Position numbers and translations under genes: made by a program. A stretch of 40,022 bases of DNA from assembly GCA_035691485.1 (NCBI GenBank), contig DASSIZ010000094.1, positions 1-40,022 of the forward strand. Direction: 5' to 3'. The notes under the pieces were generated by a model. It saw nothing but the letters and a program-made list of their open reading frames with translations. It ran no database searches and was not told the origin of the DNA. This document shows, one piece after another, positions 33,051 through 40,022 of this stretch (position 1 is the stretch's first letter; each line of letters opens with the position of its first letter). Source of the stretch: Terriglobales bacterium. Lineage in GTDB: Bacteria > Acidobacteriota > Terriglobia > Terriglobales > Acidobacteriaceae.

Positions 33051-33055
33051 TAGAC
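33028..33055. repeat. GACTGA junction repeat overlapping the thiE stop
   Basis: GACTGA occurs twice (33029-33034 and 33045-33050), with the second copy providing the thiE stop. The wording closely follows the repeat before the arginase gene (13024-13047). Confidence 0.5.
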
Positions 33056-33064
33056 TTCTGCCCT

Positions 33065-34285
33065 ATGCGCAGAGTCTTGTTGTTCACCTTCATCGTTCTG
33101 GCTTCACTTCCCGCATTTGCGCAGGCCAAGCCGAAGGTGCGGGCCATCACCGCCTTCGTGCGTCTCGATCGCGCCCAGTACAAGAACCAGATTCGTGACA
33201 CGCTCGCATTCCTGCGCCGCGCCAAGGCAAGCTTCGAGCAGCGTGGATACCAGGTGGAAGGTGTGCGCATCACCACGCAGCCATTTCCGGAACTGGTGCG
33301 CGGGCTCAAGCACGACGAGGCCATGGCTTTCCTCCGCGGCTACGATGAGCTGGCGCAGAAGGAGAACTTCGACACTTCGATCGGTCCCGCCATGCTTTCC
33401 GACGCTGACGATCCCGCCAATGCACGACTGCTGGCGGAGGCGATCGCGGCCGGCAAGATCCTGGAGGGCAGCATCATCATCGCCGGCGAGGACGGGATTC
33501 ACTGGAAATCGATTGCCGCGGCCGCCGACGTCATCAAGTATCTCGAGGAACACAGCGCGCATAGCCAGGCGAACTTCAATTTTGCCGCCACCGCGATGCT
33601 GCCGCCGCTGGCGCCTTTTTATCCCGGCTCGTACCACACCGGCGCGGGCCACCAGTTCGCGGTTGGGCTGGAATCGGCGAACGTGGTGGCCGAGGCATTC
33701 GCGTCGGCGAGCGGGTTCGATACTGCCTCGCAGCAGCTCACCAGCCGTCTCGCCCCTTTTGCCTTGGACATCGAGGCGGGAGCGAAAGAACTCGCTGCCC
33801 ATGCCGGCTGGAGCTACGCTGGCCTGGACCTCTCGCCCGCGCCGCTGAAGGATGTATCGATCGGGGCGGCGCTGGAGAATCTGACCCACGCCCGTGTGGG
33901 CTCCAGCGGCACGATGAGCGCGGTCGCGGCAATCACGGCGGTGTTAAAGGCAATCCCGGTCCAGCAGGCCGGCTATTCAGGGTTGATGCTGCCGCCCCTG
34001 GAGGACAGTGTGCTGGCGCGGCGTTGGAGCGAAGGGGCGATCTCGGTAGATGCTCTGCTGGCCTACTCGGCCGTGTGCGGCACCGGGCTCGACACGATTC
34101 CGCTGCCTGGCGAAATCACCGCGGAGCAGCTTCGGCGCATGCTGGCCGATGTAGCATTTCTAGCGCGGAAATGGCACAAGCCGCTCTCGGCGCGGCTGCT
34201 GCCGGTGGCAGGAAAGAAAGCGGGAGAACGGACCGAGTTCGACGATCCGTTCCTGGTGAACGCCATGCTCCAGCCGCTGCCCTGA
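33065..34285 (+). CDS. Exported DUF711 (UPF0210) family protein
   Basis: A 406-residue protein whose C-terminal part holds the DUF711 signatures GTGLDTIPLPGEITAEQL and KPLSARLLPVAGKKAGERTEF, and an earlier VGLESANVV segment. The family is usually cytosolic and of unknown function, about 450 residues. Here a clear signal peptide (RRVLLFTFIVLASLPAFAQA) precedes the domain, so this one is probably periplasmic. It follows thiE by 14 bases and is likely cotranscribed. No catalytic residues can be named with confidence; GSSGTMSAVAAI may be part of the active region. Confidence 0.85.
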   Translation: MRRVLLFTFIVLASLPAFAQAKPKVRAITAFVRLDRAQYKNQIRDTLAFLRRAKASFEQRGYQVEGVRITTQPFPELVRGLKHDEAMAFLRGYDELAQKENFDTSIGPAMLSDADDPANARLLAEAIAAGKILEGSIIIAGEDGIHWKSIAAAADVIKYLEEHSAHSQANFNFAATAMLPPLAPFYPGSYHTGAGHQFAVGLESANVVAEAFASASGFDTASQQLTSRLAPFALDIEAGAKELAAHAGWSYAGLDLSPAPLKDVSIGAALENLTHARVGSSGTMSAVAAITAVLKAIPVQQAGYSGLMLPPLEDSVLARRWSEGAISVDALLAYSAVCGTGLDTIPLPGEITAEQLRRMLADVAFLARKWHKPLSARLLPVAGKKAGERTEFDDPFLVNAMLQPLP

Positions 34286-34421
34286 AATCCCGCAGTTCTG
34301 ATCTGAGCTGGTCCCAATCTGGACGGCGGCTGCGGCTAAGGAACAGGGTAGCACCGCGAAAAATCGCGTCTCGACGTCTGCCGGAGGCGCATCATATGCG
34401 AGGCAACAAACGTGACTGGGA

Positions 34422-34613
34422 TCAGCCCTGCTCGATGCGGCGCAGCTCGGTCTTAAGAGCCGCTTCGACTCGCGGGGAGCGGCGCTCGCCGCGAGCAACT
34501 CGGCTGACGTAGGAGCGGTCGACACCAAGCTGGCGGGCCACGCGAGCGTACAGCCCACGATACAGGCGGTATCGCTTCAGCCCCGAATCTTTGTTATTAT
34601 GCCGTGTCACCAA
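34422..34613 (-). CDS. Small helix-turn-helix DNA-binding protein
   Basis: A 63-residue (or 62-residue, from GTG 34610) protein with one HTH: LYARVARQLGVDRSYVSRVARGERRS at about 21-46 has the helix-turn-helix pattern of XRE or LacI-type readers with an Arg-rich recognition helix. The ends are basic. TTG 34613 and GTG 34610 are the possible starts, both inside a palindrome (34606-34620), which would suit autorepression. It is divergent from the second HTH gene. Targets are unknown. Confidence 0.65.
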   Translation of the reverse strand: MVTRHNNKDSGLKRYRLYRGLYARVARQLGVDRSYVSRVARGERRSPRVEAALKTELRRIEQG

Positions 34614-34620
34614 CGGTGAC
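34606..34620. promoter_or_regulatory. Operator-like palindrome GTCACC-AAC-GGTGAC
   Basis: A perfect 6-base inverted repeat with a 3-base spacer covers the start codon of the small HTH gene and lies 13 bases upstream of the -35 of its divergent partner. It could bind either regulator. Confidence 0.5.
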
Positions 34621-34633
34621 TCTCTGCTGGATT

Positions 34634-34660
34634 TTGATGTTCAGTGGAGCAATTTATAAC
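34634..34660 (+). promoter_or_regulatory. Candidate promoter of the XRE gene
   Basis: TTGATG (34634-34639) and TATAAC (34655-34660) with a 15-base spacer, or TTTGAT with 16, in an AT-rich pocket. Transcription would start about 20 bases before ATG 34688. Confidence 0.45.
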
Positions 34661-34687
34661 TTTAGCGTTAAGCGTGTGTCAAGCAGT

Positions 34688-34960
34688 ATGCGCGCTACAG
34701 GAACAAAACTCGCGAGACCTGAATGGGCGGTACGAATCGAGAAGTTAAGGGACAAGCTCCATTTGAGCCAGACCGAGTTCGCGGGCAAGCTGGACGTTTC
34801 GGCAATGGCGGTATCGCGTTGGGAACGCGGCATTAACGAGCCTCCAGCGAACGTTTATCTCGCCCTCGGAAAGCTGTGCGGCTACGATGGCTGCTGGTTT
34901 TTCTGGGAGCGGGCCGGAATCACCAAGAACGACGTACGCCGGGCCCTGAACGAACACTAA
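34688..34960 (+). CDS. XRE-family transcriptional regulator
   Basis: A 90-residue protein made almost entirely of one Cro/CI-type HTH: IEKLRDKLHLSQTEFAGKLDVSAMAVSRWERGINEPP (about 17-53), with the SQTEFA and VSRWERG helices typical of the family. The C-terminus (FFWERAGITKNDVRRAL) is probably a dimer helix. ATG 34688 is chosen because the HTH then starts about residue 17; the frame is open upstream through the AT-rich promoter. No phage or toxin gene is adjacent, so its regulon is not evident. Divergent from the small HTH gene across 74 bases. Confidence 0.82.
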   Translation: MRATGTKLARPEWAVRIEKLRDKLHLSQTEFAGKLDVSAMAVSRWERGINEPPANVYLALGKLCGYDGCWFFWERAGITKNDVRRALNEH

Positions 34961-35080
34961 ACCCTTCTGTTCCCCCTCCGTTTGTACACACTCGTGGTGC
35001 TAGGAGTTGAAGTGTGCCGATTTCAACCTTCGTCCCGCGAGTCTTTGACCCGATGTACTGCGCTCTGGTGTTTCGTCAAG

Positions 35081-35086
35081 TACAAT
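35081..35086 (+). promoter_or_regulatory. Candidate -10 box before the M2 peptidase gene
   Basis: GTACAATC lies 20 bases upstream of the GTG start, followed by AGGAGG. No -35 hexamer at normal spacing. Confidence 0.3.
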
Positions 35087-35106
35087 CTCCGTTTTCAGGA
35101 GGCGCC

Positions 35107-36951
35107 GTGATCCCACGCTGGTGCAGTGTTTTTGCTATTTTTCTGTTTTTCTCCACTTCTGTGATTGCCCAAAATTCCCCTTCAACTTCATCGGCCGGTG
35201 CAGCGCCGGTGAAGGCCGCTGACCCGGAAAGCTTCATGCGCGACGCCGAGGCGCAGCTCAGCGAGACGATGGTTAAGGCCAGCCGTGCGTCCTGGGTGCA
35301 GGAAACCTATATCACTGATGACACCGAAGCTCTGGCGGCCGCAGCCAATGAGCAGGTCCTGGCGACCACCTCCGACCTGGTGAAGCAAGCGAGGCAATTT
35401 CAGGGCACGCCGCTCTCGCCGGAACTGCAGCGGAAGTTCCTGCTGCTGAAGCTGTCGCTCACCGCGCCGGCGCCGAATAATCCCGCCGAACGCAAGGAAC
35501 TGGCGGAGATCGGTACCTGGCTGGAGAGCACCTACGGAAAAGGCAAGTACTGTCCGAAGACCGGGCCGTTTGCCGGCAGGTGCCTCGGCCAGAGCGAGAT
35601 CGAAGAAGCATTCGCGCGCACGAAAGACGAAGCCGTGCTCCGCGACCTGTGGACCGGCTGGCACGCCTTCGCCCCGCAGATGCGGCAGCGATATGCGCGC
35701 GGTGTCGAGCTCTCCAACAAGGGCGCGCGGGAGATCGGGTACCAGGATACCGGCGTGCTGTGGCGCTCCAACTACGACATGCCGCCGGAGCAGCTGCGCG
35801 CCGAACTGGAGCGACTGTGGAACCAGTTGCGGCCGCTGTATCTTTCGCTGCACGCATACGTGCGCTCGCAGCTGGTGAAAAAATACGGCGCGCAGCTAGT
35901 CCCGCCGAACGGGCCGATTCCGGCGCACCTGCTGGGAAACGTGTGGGCGCAGGATTGGACCAATATCTACGACCTGCTCAACGTTCCCGGCAAAAGCAGC
36001 GGGATTGACCTGACCCCCATCCTGCGGCAGCAGAAGTACGATTACAAACGCATGGTAAAGACCGGCGAGAATTTCTTCGTCTCGCTGGGATTCGATCCGC
36101 TGCCCAAGACCTTCTGGGAACGTTCCATGTTCGTGCTGCCGCGCGATCGAGAAGTCGTCTGCCACGCCAGCGCATGGGACATCGACAACAAGAATGACGT
36201 GCGGCTGAAAATGTGCATCCAGATCCGCGACGAGGACCTTCGCACCATTCATCACGAACTGGGACACAACTACTACCAGATGGCGTACCAGAACCAGCCG
36301 ACGCTGTTCCAAAGCAGCGCCAACGACGGCTTCCACGAGGCGGTGGGCGACACTATCGCACTTTCCATCACGCCCGAGTACCTGAAGCAGATCGGGTTGC
36401 TGCAGCAGGTGCCGCCGCCCAGCGAGGACCTCGGACTGCTGATGTACAAGGCGCTGGAGAAGGTCGCGTTCCTGCCGTTCGGTTTGCTGATCGACGAGTG
36501 GCGCTGGGAGGTGTTTTCGGGCCAGGTCCAGTCCGCCGATTACAACCAGGCGTGGTGGAAGCTGCGGCTGAAGTACCAGGGCATAACGCCGCCCGTGACT
36601 CGCACCGAGCAGGATTTCGATCCCGGCGCGAAATATCACGTGCCCGGCAACGTGCCGTACACGCGCTACTTTCTGGCCGACGTGCTCCAGTTCCAGTTCC
36701 ATCGCGGCCTGTGCAAATCGATCGGCTACAGCGGGCCGCTACATCGCTGCTCCATCTACAACAACAAGGCGGCCGGCGCGCGCCTGAAGAAGATGCTGGA
36801 GATGGGACAAAGCCGCCCCTGGCCCGATGCTCTGGAGGAGCTGACCGGCGAGCGCCAGATGGACGCCACTGCAATCCTGGATTATTTCGCACCGCTGCAG
36901 AAGTGGCTGGATGAGCAGAACGCGAAGAATGGCGTGAAGGTCGGATGGTAA
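35107..36951 (+). CDS. Exported M2-family (angiotensin-converting enzyme-like) dipeptidyl carboxypeptidase
   Basis: Zinc metallopeptidase of 614 residues. GTG 35107 is the chosen start: AGGAGG lies five bases upstream and it opens a signal peptide (IPRWCSVFAIFLFFSTSVIAQ); an upstream non-ATG start would add 31 unrelated residues. The zinc site HHELGH has H383, E384 and H387, with E411 (FHEAVGD) as the third ligand. Family stretches include SWVQETYITDDT near the N-terminus, the middle WERSMFVLPRDREVVCHASAWD and YTRYFLADVLQFQFHRGLC near the C-terminus. The enzyme removes C-terminal dipeptides from oligopeptides in the periplasm or outside. Confidence 0.95.
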   Translation: MIPRWCSVFAIFLFFSTSVIAQNSPSTSSAGAAPVKAADPESFMRDAEAQLSETMVKASRASWVQETYITDDTEALAAAANEQVLATTSDLVKQARQFQGTPLSPELQRKFLLLKLSLTAPAPNNPAERKELAEIGTWLESTYGKGKYCPKTGPFAGRCLGQSEIEEAFARTKDEAVLRDLWTGWHAFAPQMRQRYARGVELSNKGAREIGYQDTGVLWRSNYDMPPEQLRAELERLWNQLRPLYLSLHAYVRSQLVKKYGAQLVPPNGPIPAHLLGNVWAQDWTNIYDLLNVPGKSSGIDLTPILRQQKYDYKRMVKTGENFFVSLGFDPLPKTFWERSMFVLPRDREVVCHASAWDIDNKNDVRLKMCIQIRDEDLRTIHHELGHNYYQMAYQNQPTLFQSSANDGFHEAVGDTIALSITPEYLKQIGLLQQVPPPSEDLGLLMYKALEKVAFLPFGLLIDEWRWEVFSGQVQSADYNQAWWKLRLKYQGITPPVTRTEQDFDPGAKYHVPGNVPYTRYFLADVLQFQFHRGLCKSIGYSGPLHRCSIYNNKAAGARLKKMLEMGQSRPWPDALEELTGERQMDATAILDYFAPLQKWLDEQNAKNGVKVGW

Positions 36952-36979
36952 TCAGCTGCCGCACCGAAAGGTGCAACTC

Positions 36980-37003
36980 AATTAGCCGGAACAGCGGCTA
37001 ATT
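36980..37003. terminator. Stem-loop between convergent genes
   Basis: AATTAGCCG (36980-36988), loop GAACAG, CGGCTAATT (36995-37003) form a perfect 9-bp stem that includes the stop codon of the holin-family gene. A smaller GCACC-GAAA-GGTGC tetraloop hairpin (36961-36974) precedes it. No T tract on either strand, so termination is inferred from position. Confidence 0.5.
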
Positions 37004-37351
37004 ACGCTCGCGTTGCGGCAGCAGCGCGCGGAAAAGAAAGTTCACCAGCATGAGCACGACCGCGCCGATAAAGGCCGCGCCGAAGCCGGCGATGTGGAAT
37101 CCCGGCACCAGGGCCGATGCGATCCAGAGCATCAGGGCGTTGATAACCAGCCAGAACAGTCCCAGCGTGATGATGGTCAGCGGGAGGGTGATGAGCTTGA
37201 GAAATGCGCCCAGGGTGGCATTGATCAGGCCGATGATGACGGCGGCCACTAACGCGGCCCCGAACCCGCTTAAGTAGAAGCCGGGAACGATGTGGGCGAC
37301 GATGATCAACGACAATGCGCTGAGGATCCAGTGGAGCAGCAGTCGAACCAT
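36998..37351 (-). CDS. Phage holin family (4-TMS, superfamily IV) membrane protein
   Basis: A 117-residue protein with four TM helices matching the PF04020 type: the VPGFYLSGFGAALVAAVIIGLINATL and the later VPGFHIAGFGAAFIGAVVLMLVNFLF are the duplicated family motif. Despite the family name these proteins are widespread chromosomal membrane proteins with no proven lytic role, and no phage gene is near. ATG 37351 is chosen over the TTG six codons upstream as it starts the first TM helix. Confidence 0.85.
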   Translation of the reverse strand: MVRLLLHWILSALSLIIVAHIVPGFYLSGFGAALVAAVIIGLINATLGAFLKLITLPLTIITLGLFWLVINALMLWIASALVPGFHIAGFGAAFIGAVVLMLVNFLFRALLPQRERN

Positions 37352-37422
37352 AAAGAGATCCAGTCTCAAGATTCAGCCGTCAGCCGGAAGGACCGAATTG
37401 TACGCGCCCGGGCCGTGGGAGG

Positions 37423-37887
37423 CTAGCGCTCGCTGAGGTTACTGCCGGCGGCAAGCATGGCAATCGATTTTTCAAGACGTCGCACGCGGGTCTCGGGCTT
37501 TTTCGCTTCCGTGATCCACTGCGCAAATTCCTTGCGATGGCTGTAGGAATAGCGGTCCCAGGATGCGTGCGCGGCCTTGTTCGCCTTGAGCGCCTTTTTC
37601 AGGTCGGGTGGAGCTTCGATCGTACGTGGCGCGGTGTCGGGTTCCATGGTCACCGTGACGGTGTCGCCGACGCCGCACTTGCCTCCGGCACGCATGAATC
37701 GGTTCACGCAGACAAAGTACTCGCCGCCCATGGGGCACACCGTCGTCCGGAACTTGAACCCATTGATCGTGCCGGTGACCGGAACGCGAGACTTGCCCCA
37801 GACCTTTTTCACGTCGAAGGGAATGTTCATGCCGGCAACTTCGCCCTTGCCGGCGCCGAAAAGCTTAACCTTGAATTGTTTGCGCAT
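37423..37887 (-). CDS. DUF1905 / YdeI (OmdA)-type protein
   Basis: Cytosolic 154-residue protein with two parts: DUF1905 (about 1-90, IPFDVKKVWGKSRVPVTGTINGF, GGEYFVCVNR) and a YdeI/OmpD-associated C-terminal helical region (about 90-150, DLKKALKANKAAHASWDRYSYSHRKEFAQWITEAKKPETRVRRLEKSI). Function is not established; YdeI relatives are tied to stress or bacteriocin protection. ATG 37887 has GGAGG six bases upstream, a firm start. It is upstream of nothing on its strand; the M24B gene ends 26 bases before it, so the two may be one transcript. Confidence 0.85.
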   Translation of the reverse strand: MRKQFKVKLFGAGKGEVAGMNIPFDVKKVWGKSRVPVTGTINGFKFRTTVCPMGGEYFVCVNRFMRAGGKCGVGDTVTVTMEPDTAPRTIEAPPDLKKALKANKAAHASWDRYSYSHRKEFAQWITEAKKPETRVRRLEKSIAMLAAGSNLSER

Positions 37888-37912
37888 GACACCTCCGTTG
37901 ATGTTCCCGGTT

Positions 37913-39385
37913 CTATTTCGCGTTGACTACGTCATCAGCCAGGAGCCGCGGGTACTGCTTGAGAAGGCCCTTCTCGGCCATCAACGCTTCAATCTTGTCC
38001 GGATCCTCGGGAGCTTGCGGTGACAACACCTCCACGCCTTTTTCAGTAACCAGCAGCATATCTTCGAGCCGAATGTACGTTTCGTCATCGGCTACGGTCA
38101 GTGACGGTTCAATGGTGAAGACCATTCCGGGTTTCAGGATGTCCACCGGGCCACCGACGTCATGGGTTGACATTCCGACCCAATGCCCGAGCATGAAGCC
38201 GGGACGTTCGGACCGCTGATTGTAACTTTCGACAAAATTGGTTGCCGCAGCCGCATGTTTCGGATTCGCAAATGTCGTGTGTTGCAACAAGGCGCGCATG
38301 TCGCGTGCCGCCTCCTGCGCGATCGCGCGCGGCGAGACCTCGGGACGGATGTGACTGATGATGGCGCGATAACAGCCGAGATAAAACGAATACAACTGGC
38401 GCTGCTCGGGCGTGAATTTCCCGCTCACCGGCCACATCCGAGTGACGTCGGACATGTAGTAATGAAAATCCGGGGCGGCATCGAGCAGCAGCATCTCGCC
38501 TGCTTTCAACTGCGACGTTCCTGCATGGTAGTGCGGCGCGTAGGCGTTGGTGCCGGCAGCGACGAGCGGATAGTAAGCCTCGCCCTGTCCGCCATTGCGA
38601 AGATGCAGGAAGCGAACCAGCGCCGCCAGTTCGTATTCCTGCTGCCCAGCCACGGTGGAGCGCATGGCCTCTGCCAGCGTGAGCGATGCCAGTTCGCTGG
38701 AGCGGCGAATGATGGCGATCTCCTGCGGGCTCTTGATCAGGCGCATCTGGTCCACGATGGGCGTGAGATCGTGGATCGCAAGCGTCGGAAAGCGCCGATG
38801 AATCTGGTCGATGAATCGCGCTTCGCGGGGAGCCTCACCGTCCCAGGGGTCATTCATGCGATCGAGGTTGTAGCGGACCGCCAAATCGCGGCTGGTCGCC
38901 TCCACCTCTTCCGGCGCGGTCGGGATATACAAAGTGGCATGCTGCCGCTCATATCCGGCCAGCGCAGTGGCGAAATTTTCCAGGGGTTGGATTTTGATGG
39001 CGGCGATTTGGCTGGACGCGTCGTCGGGACCGAGCAGCGCGCCTTCGAACTTCTGGCGGCGCGGATCGCGCGCTGGCATGAACAGCATTTCGCACGCGTC
39101 GGCGCAGGCCAACCCGTTGACCACAACCAGGATCGAGCCTGGCGCCTCCGTGCCGGTGAAATAGAAAAGTTCGTTGTTCTCGCGAAAGGAGACGTAGTTG
39201 GGCAGGTCCTCGCGGCCGCGGATGATCGCCACCGCGTCTTTGCCGATGGCCGAGCGCAGCTTGGCGCGCCGGTCGGCGAATTCCTGCTTCGAAAATGTCT
39301 TCGTGAACTCCGGCTGCTTCTGGGCAAAGGCAGGGGTGAGCGCCAGCACGAGAAACGCTGCGGCAAGGTTCCGGCTATTCCGCAT
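37913..39385 (-). CDS. pepP: Exported Xaa-Pro aminopeptidase (M24B)
   Basis: Metallopeptidase of 490 residues that removes N-terminal residues preceding proline. It has a signal peptide (RNSRNLAAAFLVLALTPAFA), unusual for PepP. An N-terminal creatinase-like domain (about 25-190) is followed by the pita-bread fold. Metal ligands are visible: both Asp residues of LLLDAAPDFHYYMSDVTRMW, His in STHDVGG, Glu in FTIEPSL and Glu in RLEDMLLV. A GTG two codons upstream of the ATG overlaps the ribosome site GGAGG, so ATG 39385 is chosen. With GGT, the subtilase and the M2 peptidase it suggests extracytoplasmic peptide use. Confidence 0.93.
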   Translation of the reverse strand: MRNSRNLAAAFLVLALTPAFAQKQPEFTKTFSKQEFADRRAKLRSAIGKDAVAIIRGREDLPNYVSFRENNELFYFTGTEAPGSILVVVNGLACADACEMLFMPARDPRRQKFEGALLGPDDASSQIAAIKIQPLENFATALAGYERQHATLYIPTAPEEVEATSRDLAVRYNLDRMNDPWDGEAPREARFIDQIHRRFPTLAIHDLTPIVDQMRLIKSPQEIAIIRRSSELASLTLAEAMRSTVAGQQEYELAALVRFLHLRNGGQGEAYYPLVAAGTNAYAPHYHAGTSQLKAGEMLLLDAAPDFHYYMSDVTRMWPVSGKFTPEQRQLYSFYLGCYRAIISHIRPEVSPRAIAQEAARDMRALLQHTTFANPKHAAAATNFVESYNQRSERPGFMLGHWVGMSTHDVGGPVDILKPGMVFTIEPSLTVADDETYIRLEDMLLVTEKGVEVLSPQAPEDPDKIEALMAEKGLLKQYPRLLADDVVNAK

Positions 39386-39494
39386 CCGCACCTCCGGGGT
39401 GAGCCGCAGATTAACGCAGAAAGAGAGGGTTTTGGCAAGACAGGTCGGGGATCACAGACCGGAACCAGGCCGGTGAGTAGAATGCAGGATCCCA

Positions 39495-39734
39495 ATGAAC
39501 TTCAAGATTGTGGGCCCAATCCGCGAGACTGAGATCATCGCCAGCGGCGTGGCAGTTAAAACCCGCAAGAACCTCTGGAAAAAGTTTGGGCGCGACAACT
39601 GGAGGAAGGTGAAGGGCGTCGCCGAAGTGATGTATGCTGACGGGAGCATATGGCTAGCAGAGCTGCATTGGTACGAAGCACACGGGATCGGAAGAAAGCT
39701 GCTCAAGGTAAAAAGGCGGCTGCGGCGACTGTGA
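39495..39734 (+). CDS. Small conserved protein of unknown function
   Basis: A 79-residue basic protein (IASGVAVKTRKNLWKKFGRDNWRKVKGVAEVMYADG). AGGA stands six bases upstream of the ATG, and the sequence looks like a real conserved small protein with a beta-rich fold (WLAELHWYEAHGIG). I recall similar small proteins in many soil bacteria but cannot name a family. It overlaps the next gene through GTGA (stop and start share bases). Confidence 0.75.
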   Translation: MNFKIVGPIRETEIIASGVAVKTRKNLWKKFGRDNWRKVKGVAEVMYADGSIWLAELHWYEAHGIGRKLLKVKRRLRRL

Positions 39735-39973
39735 ACGGACGCCGCACGCGGTTCGTCGTGTGCATTGACGCGCGCGAGTACACGGAAGTGGATTTGGACG
39801 TGGGCAAGGTGTATCAGGCGCTGCCCACCGAGAAAAGCGCGCGGGATCATGGACTGATTCGGGTTATCGATAACTCCGGGGAGGATTACCTGTTCTCAGC
39901 CGACCAATTCGTCGAAGTGAAGTTGCCGCGCGCCGCGCAGCAGGCGGTGGTGCGGGCCCGGGAGTCTGCTTAG
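39731..39973 (+). CDS. Small conserved protein of unknown function, overlapping its neighbour
   Basis: An 80-residue protein from GTG 39731, whose start overlaps the TGA of the preceding gene. The core RFVVCIDAREYTEVDLDVGKVYQALPTE, HGLIRVIDNSGEDYLFSADQF looks like a common small conserved family that starts near RFVVCI, so the GTG is preferred. An ATG at 39650, preceded by CGGGAG, would add 27 Lys/Ala-rich residues read across the neighbour in another frame. Function unknown; the pair may be translationally coupled. Confidence 0.75.
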   Translation: MNGRRTRFVVCIDAREYTEVDLDVGKVYQALPTEKSARDHGLIRVIDNSGEDYLFSADQFVEVKLPRAAQQAVVRARESA

Positions 39974-39992
39974 GCTCTAAGCGGGAACGAAA

Positions 39993-40021
39993 AAGGCCAC
40001 ACGCTGTTCGCGTGTGGCCTT
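39993..40021. terminator. Terminator hairpin at the window end
   Basis: AAGGCCACACGC (39993-40004), loop TGTTC, GCGTGTGGCCTT (40010-40021): a perfect 12-bp stem. The tail beyond 40022 is not visible, so the T tract on the plus strand cannot be checked; the minus strand has a five-T tail. Confidence 0.8.
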
Positions 40022-40022
40022 G

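Noticed and set aside
34286-34421. Possible small RNA between the DUF711 and HTH genes
   Set aside because: Only two very short stems (CGCGA-AAAA-TCGCG and CGCAT-CAT-ATGCG) and no promoter or T tract.
36998-37351. Prophage remnant suggested by the holin-family protein
   Set aside because: No endolysin, integrase or structural gene is near, and the family is common on chromosomes.
38183-39532. 449-codon plus-strand frame opposite pepP
   Set aside because: Shadow frame; the M24B metal ligands are on the other strand.

Overview
The window is 40 kb of a GC-rich bacterial chromosome that most resembles an Acidobacteriota genome (class Terriglobia or a relative). The assignment rests on content, not on a marker gene: an Oar-like TonB-dependent receptor with an N-terminal carboxypeptidase-regulatory domain, a serine/threonine kinase fused to a TolB-like region and TPRs, a PEP-CTERM protein, a HpnB-type hopanoid-associated glycosyltransferase, many exported peptidases, and small housekeeping clusters with frequent strand switches. 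No rRNA, tRNA, CRISPR array, transposase, integrase or phage module was seen.

Layout. 1-4650: a sulfatase cut by the left edge, a 23S/16S pseudouridine synthase translationally coupled to hpnB on the minus strand, and divergent folD. 4650-8670: coaE, an HtrA-type protease, a small exported Cys-rich protein, a YjbR-like protein and a GNAT acetyltransferase. 8800-14030: gamma-glutamyltranspeptidase, a TIM-barrel sugar isomerase-like protein, asnS and arginase, all rightward. 14300-18280: a cold-shock protein with its own terminator, a PEP-CTERM protein, and a convergent kinase-TPR protein sharing a 24-bp palindromic terminator. 18400-23000: an exported adenosine deaminase and a divergent TonB-dependent receptor. 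23000-29900: a DUF4337 protein, an exported P1-family peptidase, a large TPR protein, two integral membrane proteins and a LOG-family protein. 30070-34290: an exported subtilase, a CxxC membrane protein, thiE and an exported DUF711 protein. 34420-34960: two small divergent helix-turn-helix regulators around a palindrome. 35100-40022: exported M2 (ACE-like) peptidase, a holin-family membrane protein, a YdeI-like protein, exported M24B aminopeptidase, and two small overlapping genes.

How the genes fit together. The strongest theme is export and turnover of peptides and nucleosides: GGT, S8 subtilase, M2 dipeptidyl carboxypeptidase, M24B Xaa-Pro aminopeptidase, P1 aminopeptidase, periplasmic HtrA, exported adenosine deaminase and an outer-membrane receptor. 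This suits a heterotrophic soil bacterium feeding on macromolecular detritus. The rest is housekeeping (folate C1, CoA, thiamine, tRNA charging, arginine breakdown, rRNA modification).

No clearly new multi-gene system is visible. The best leads are short palindromic or tandem repeat elements at several gene junctions, a possible structured leader before the subtilase gene, an unassigned membrane protein with an HxHH motif, the divergent HTH pair with an operator-like palindrome, and an exported version of the normally cytosolic DUF711 family.
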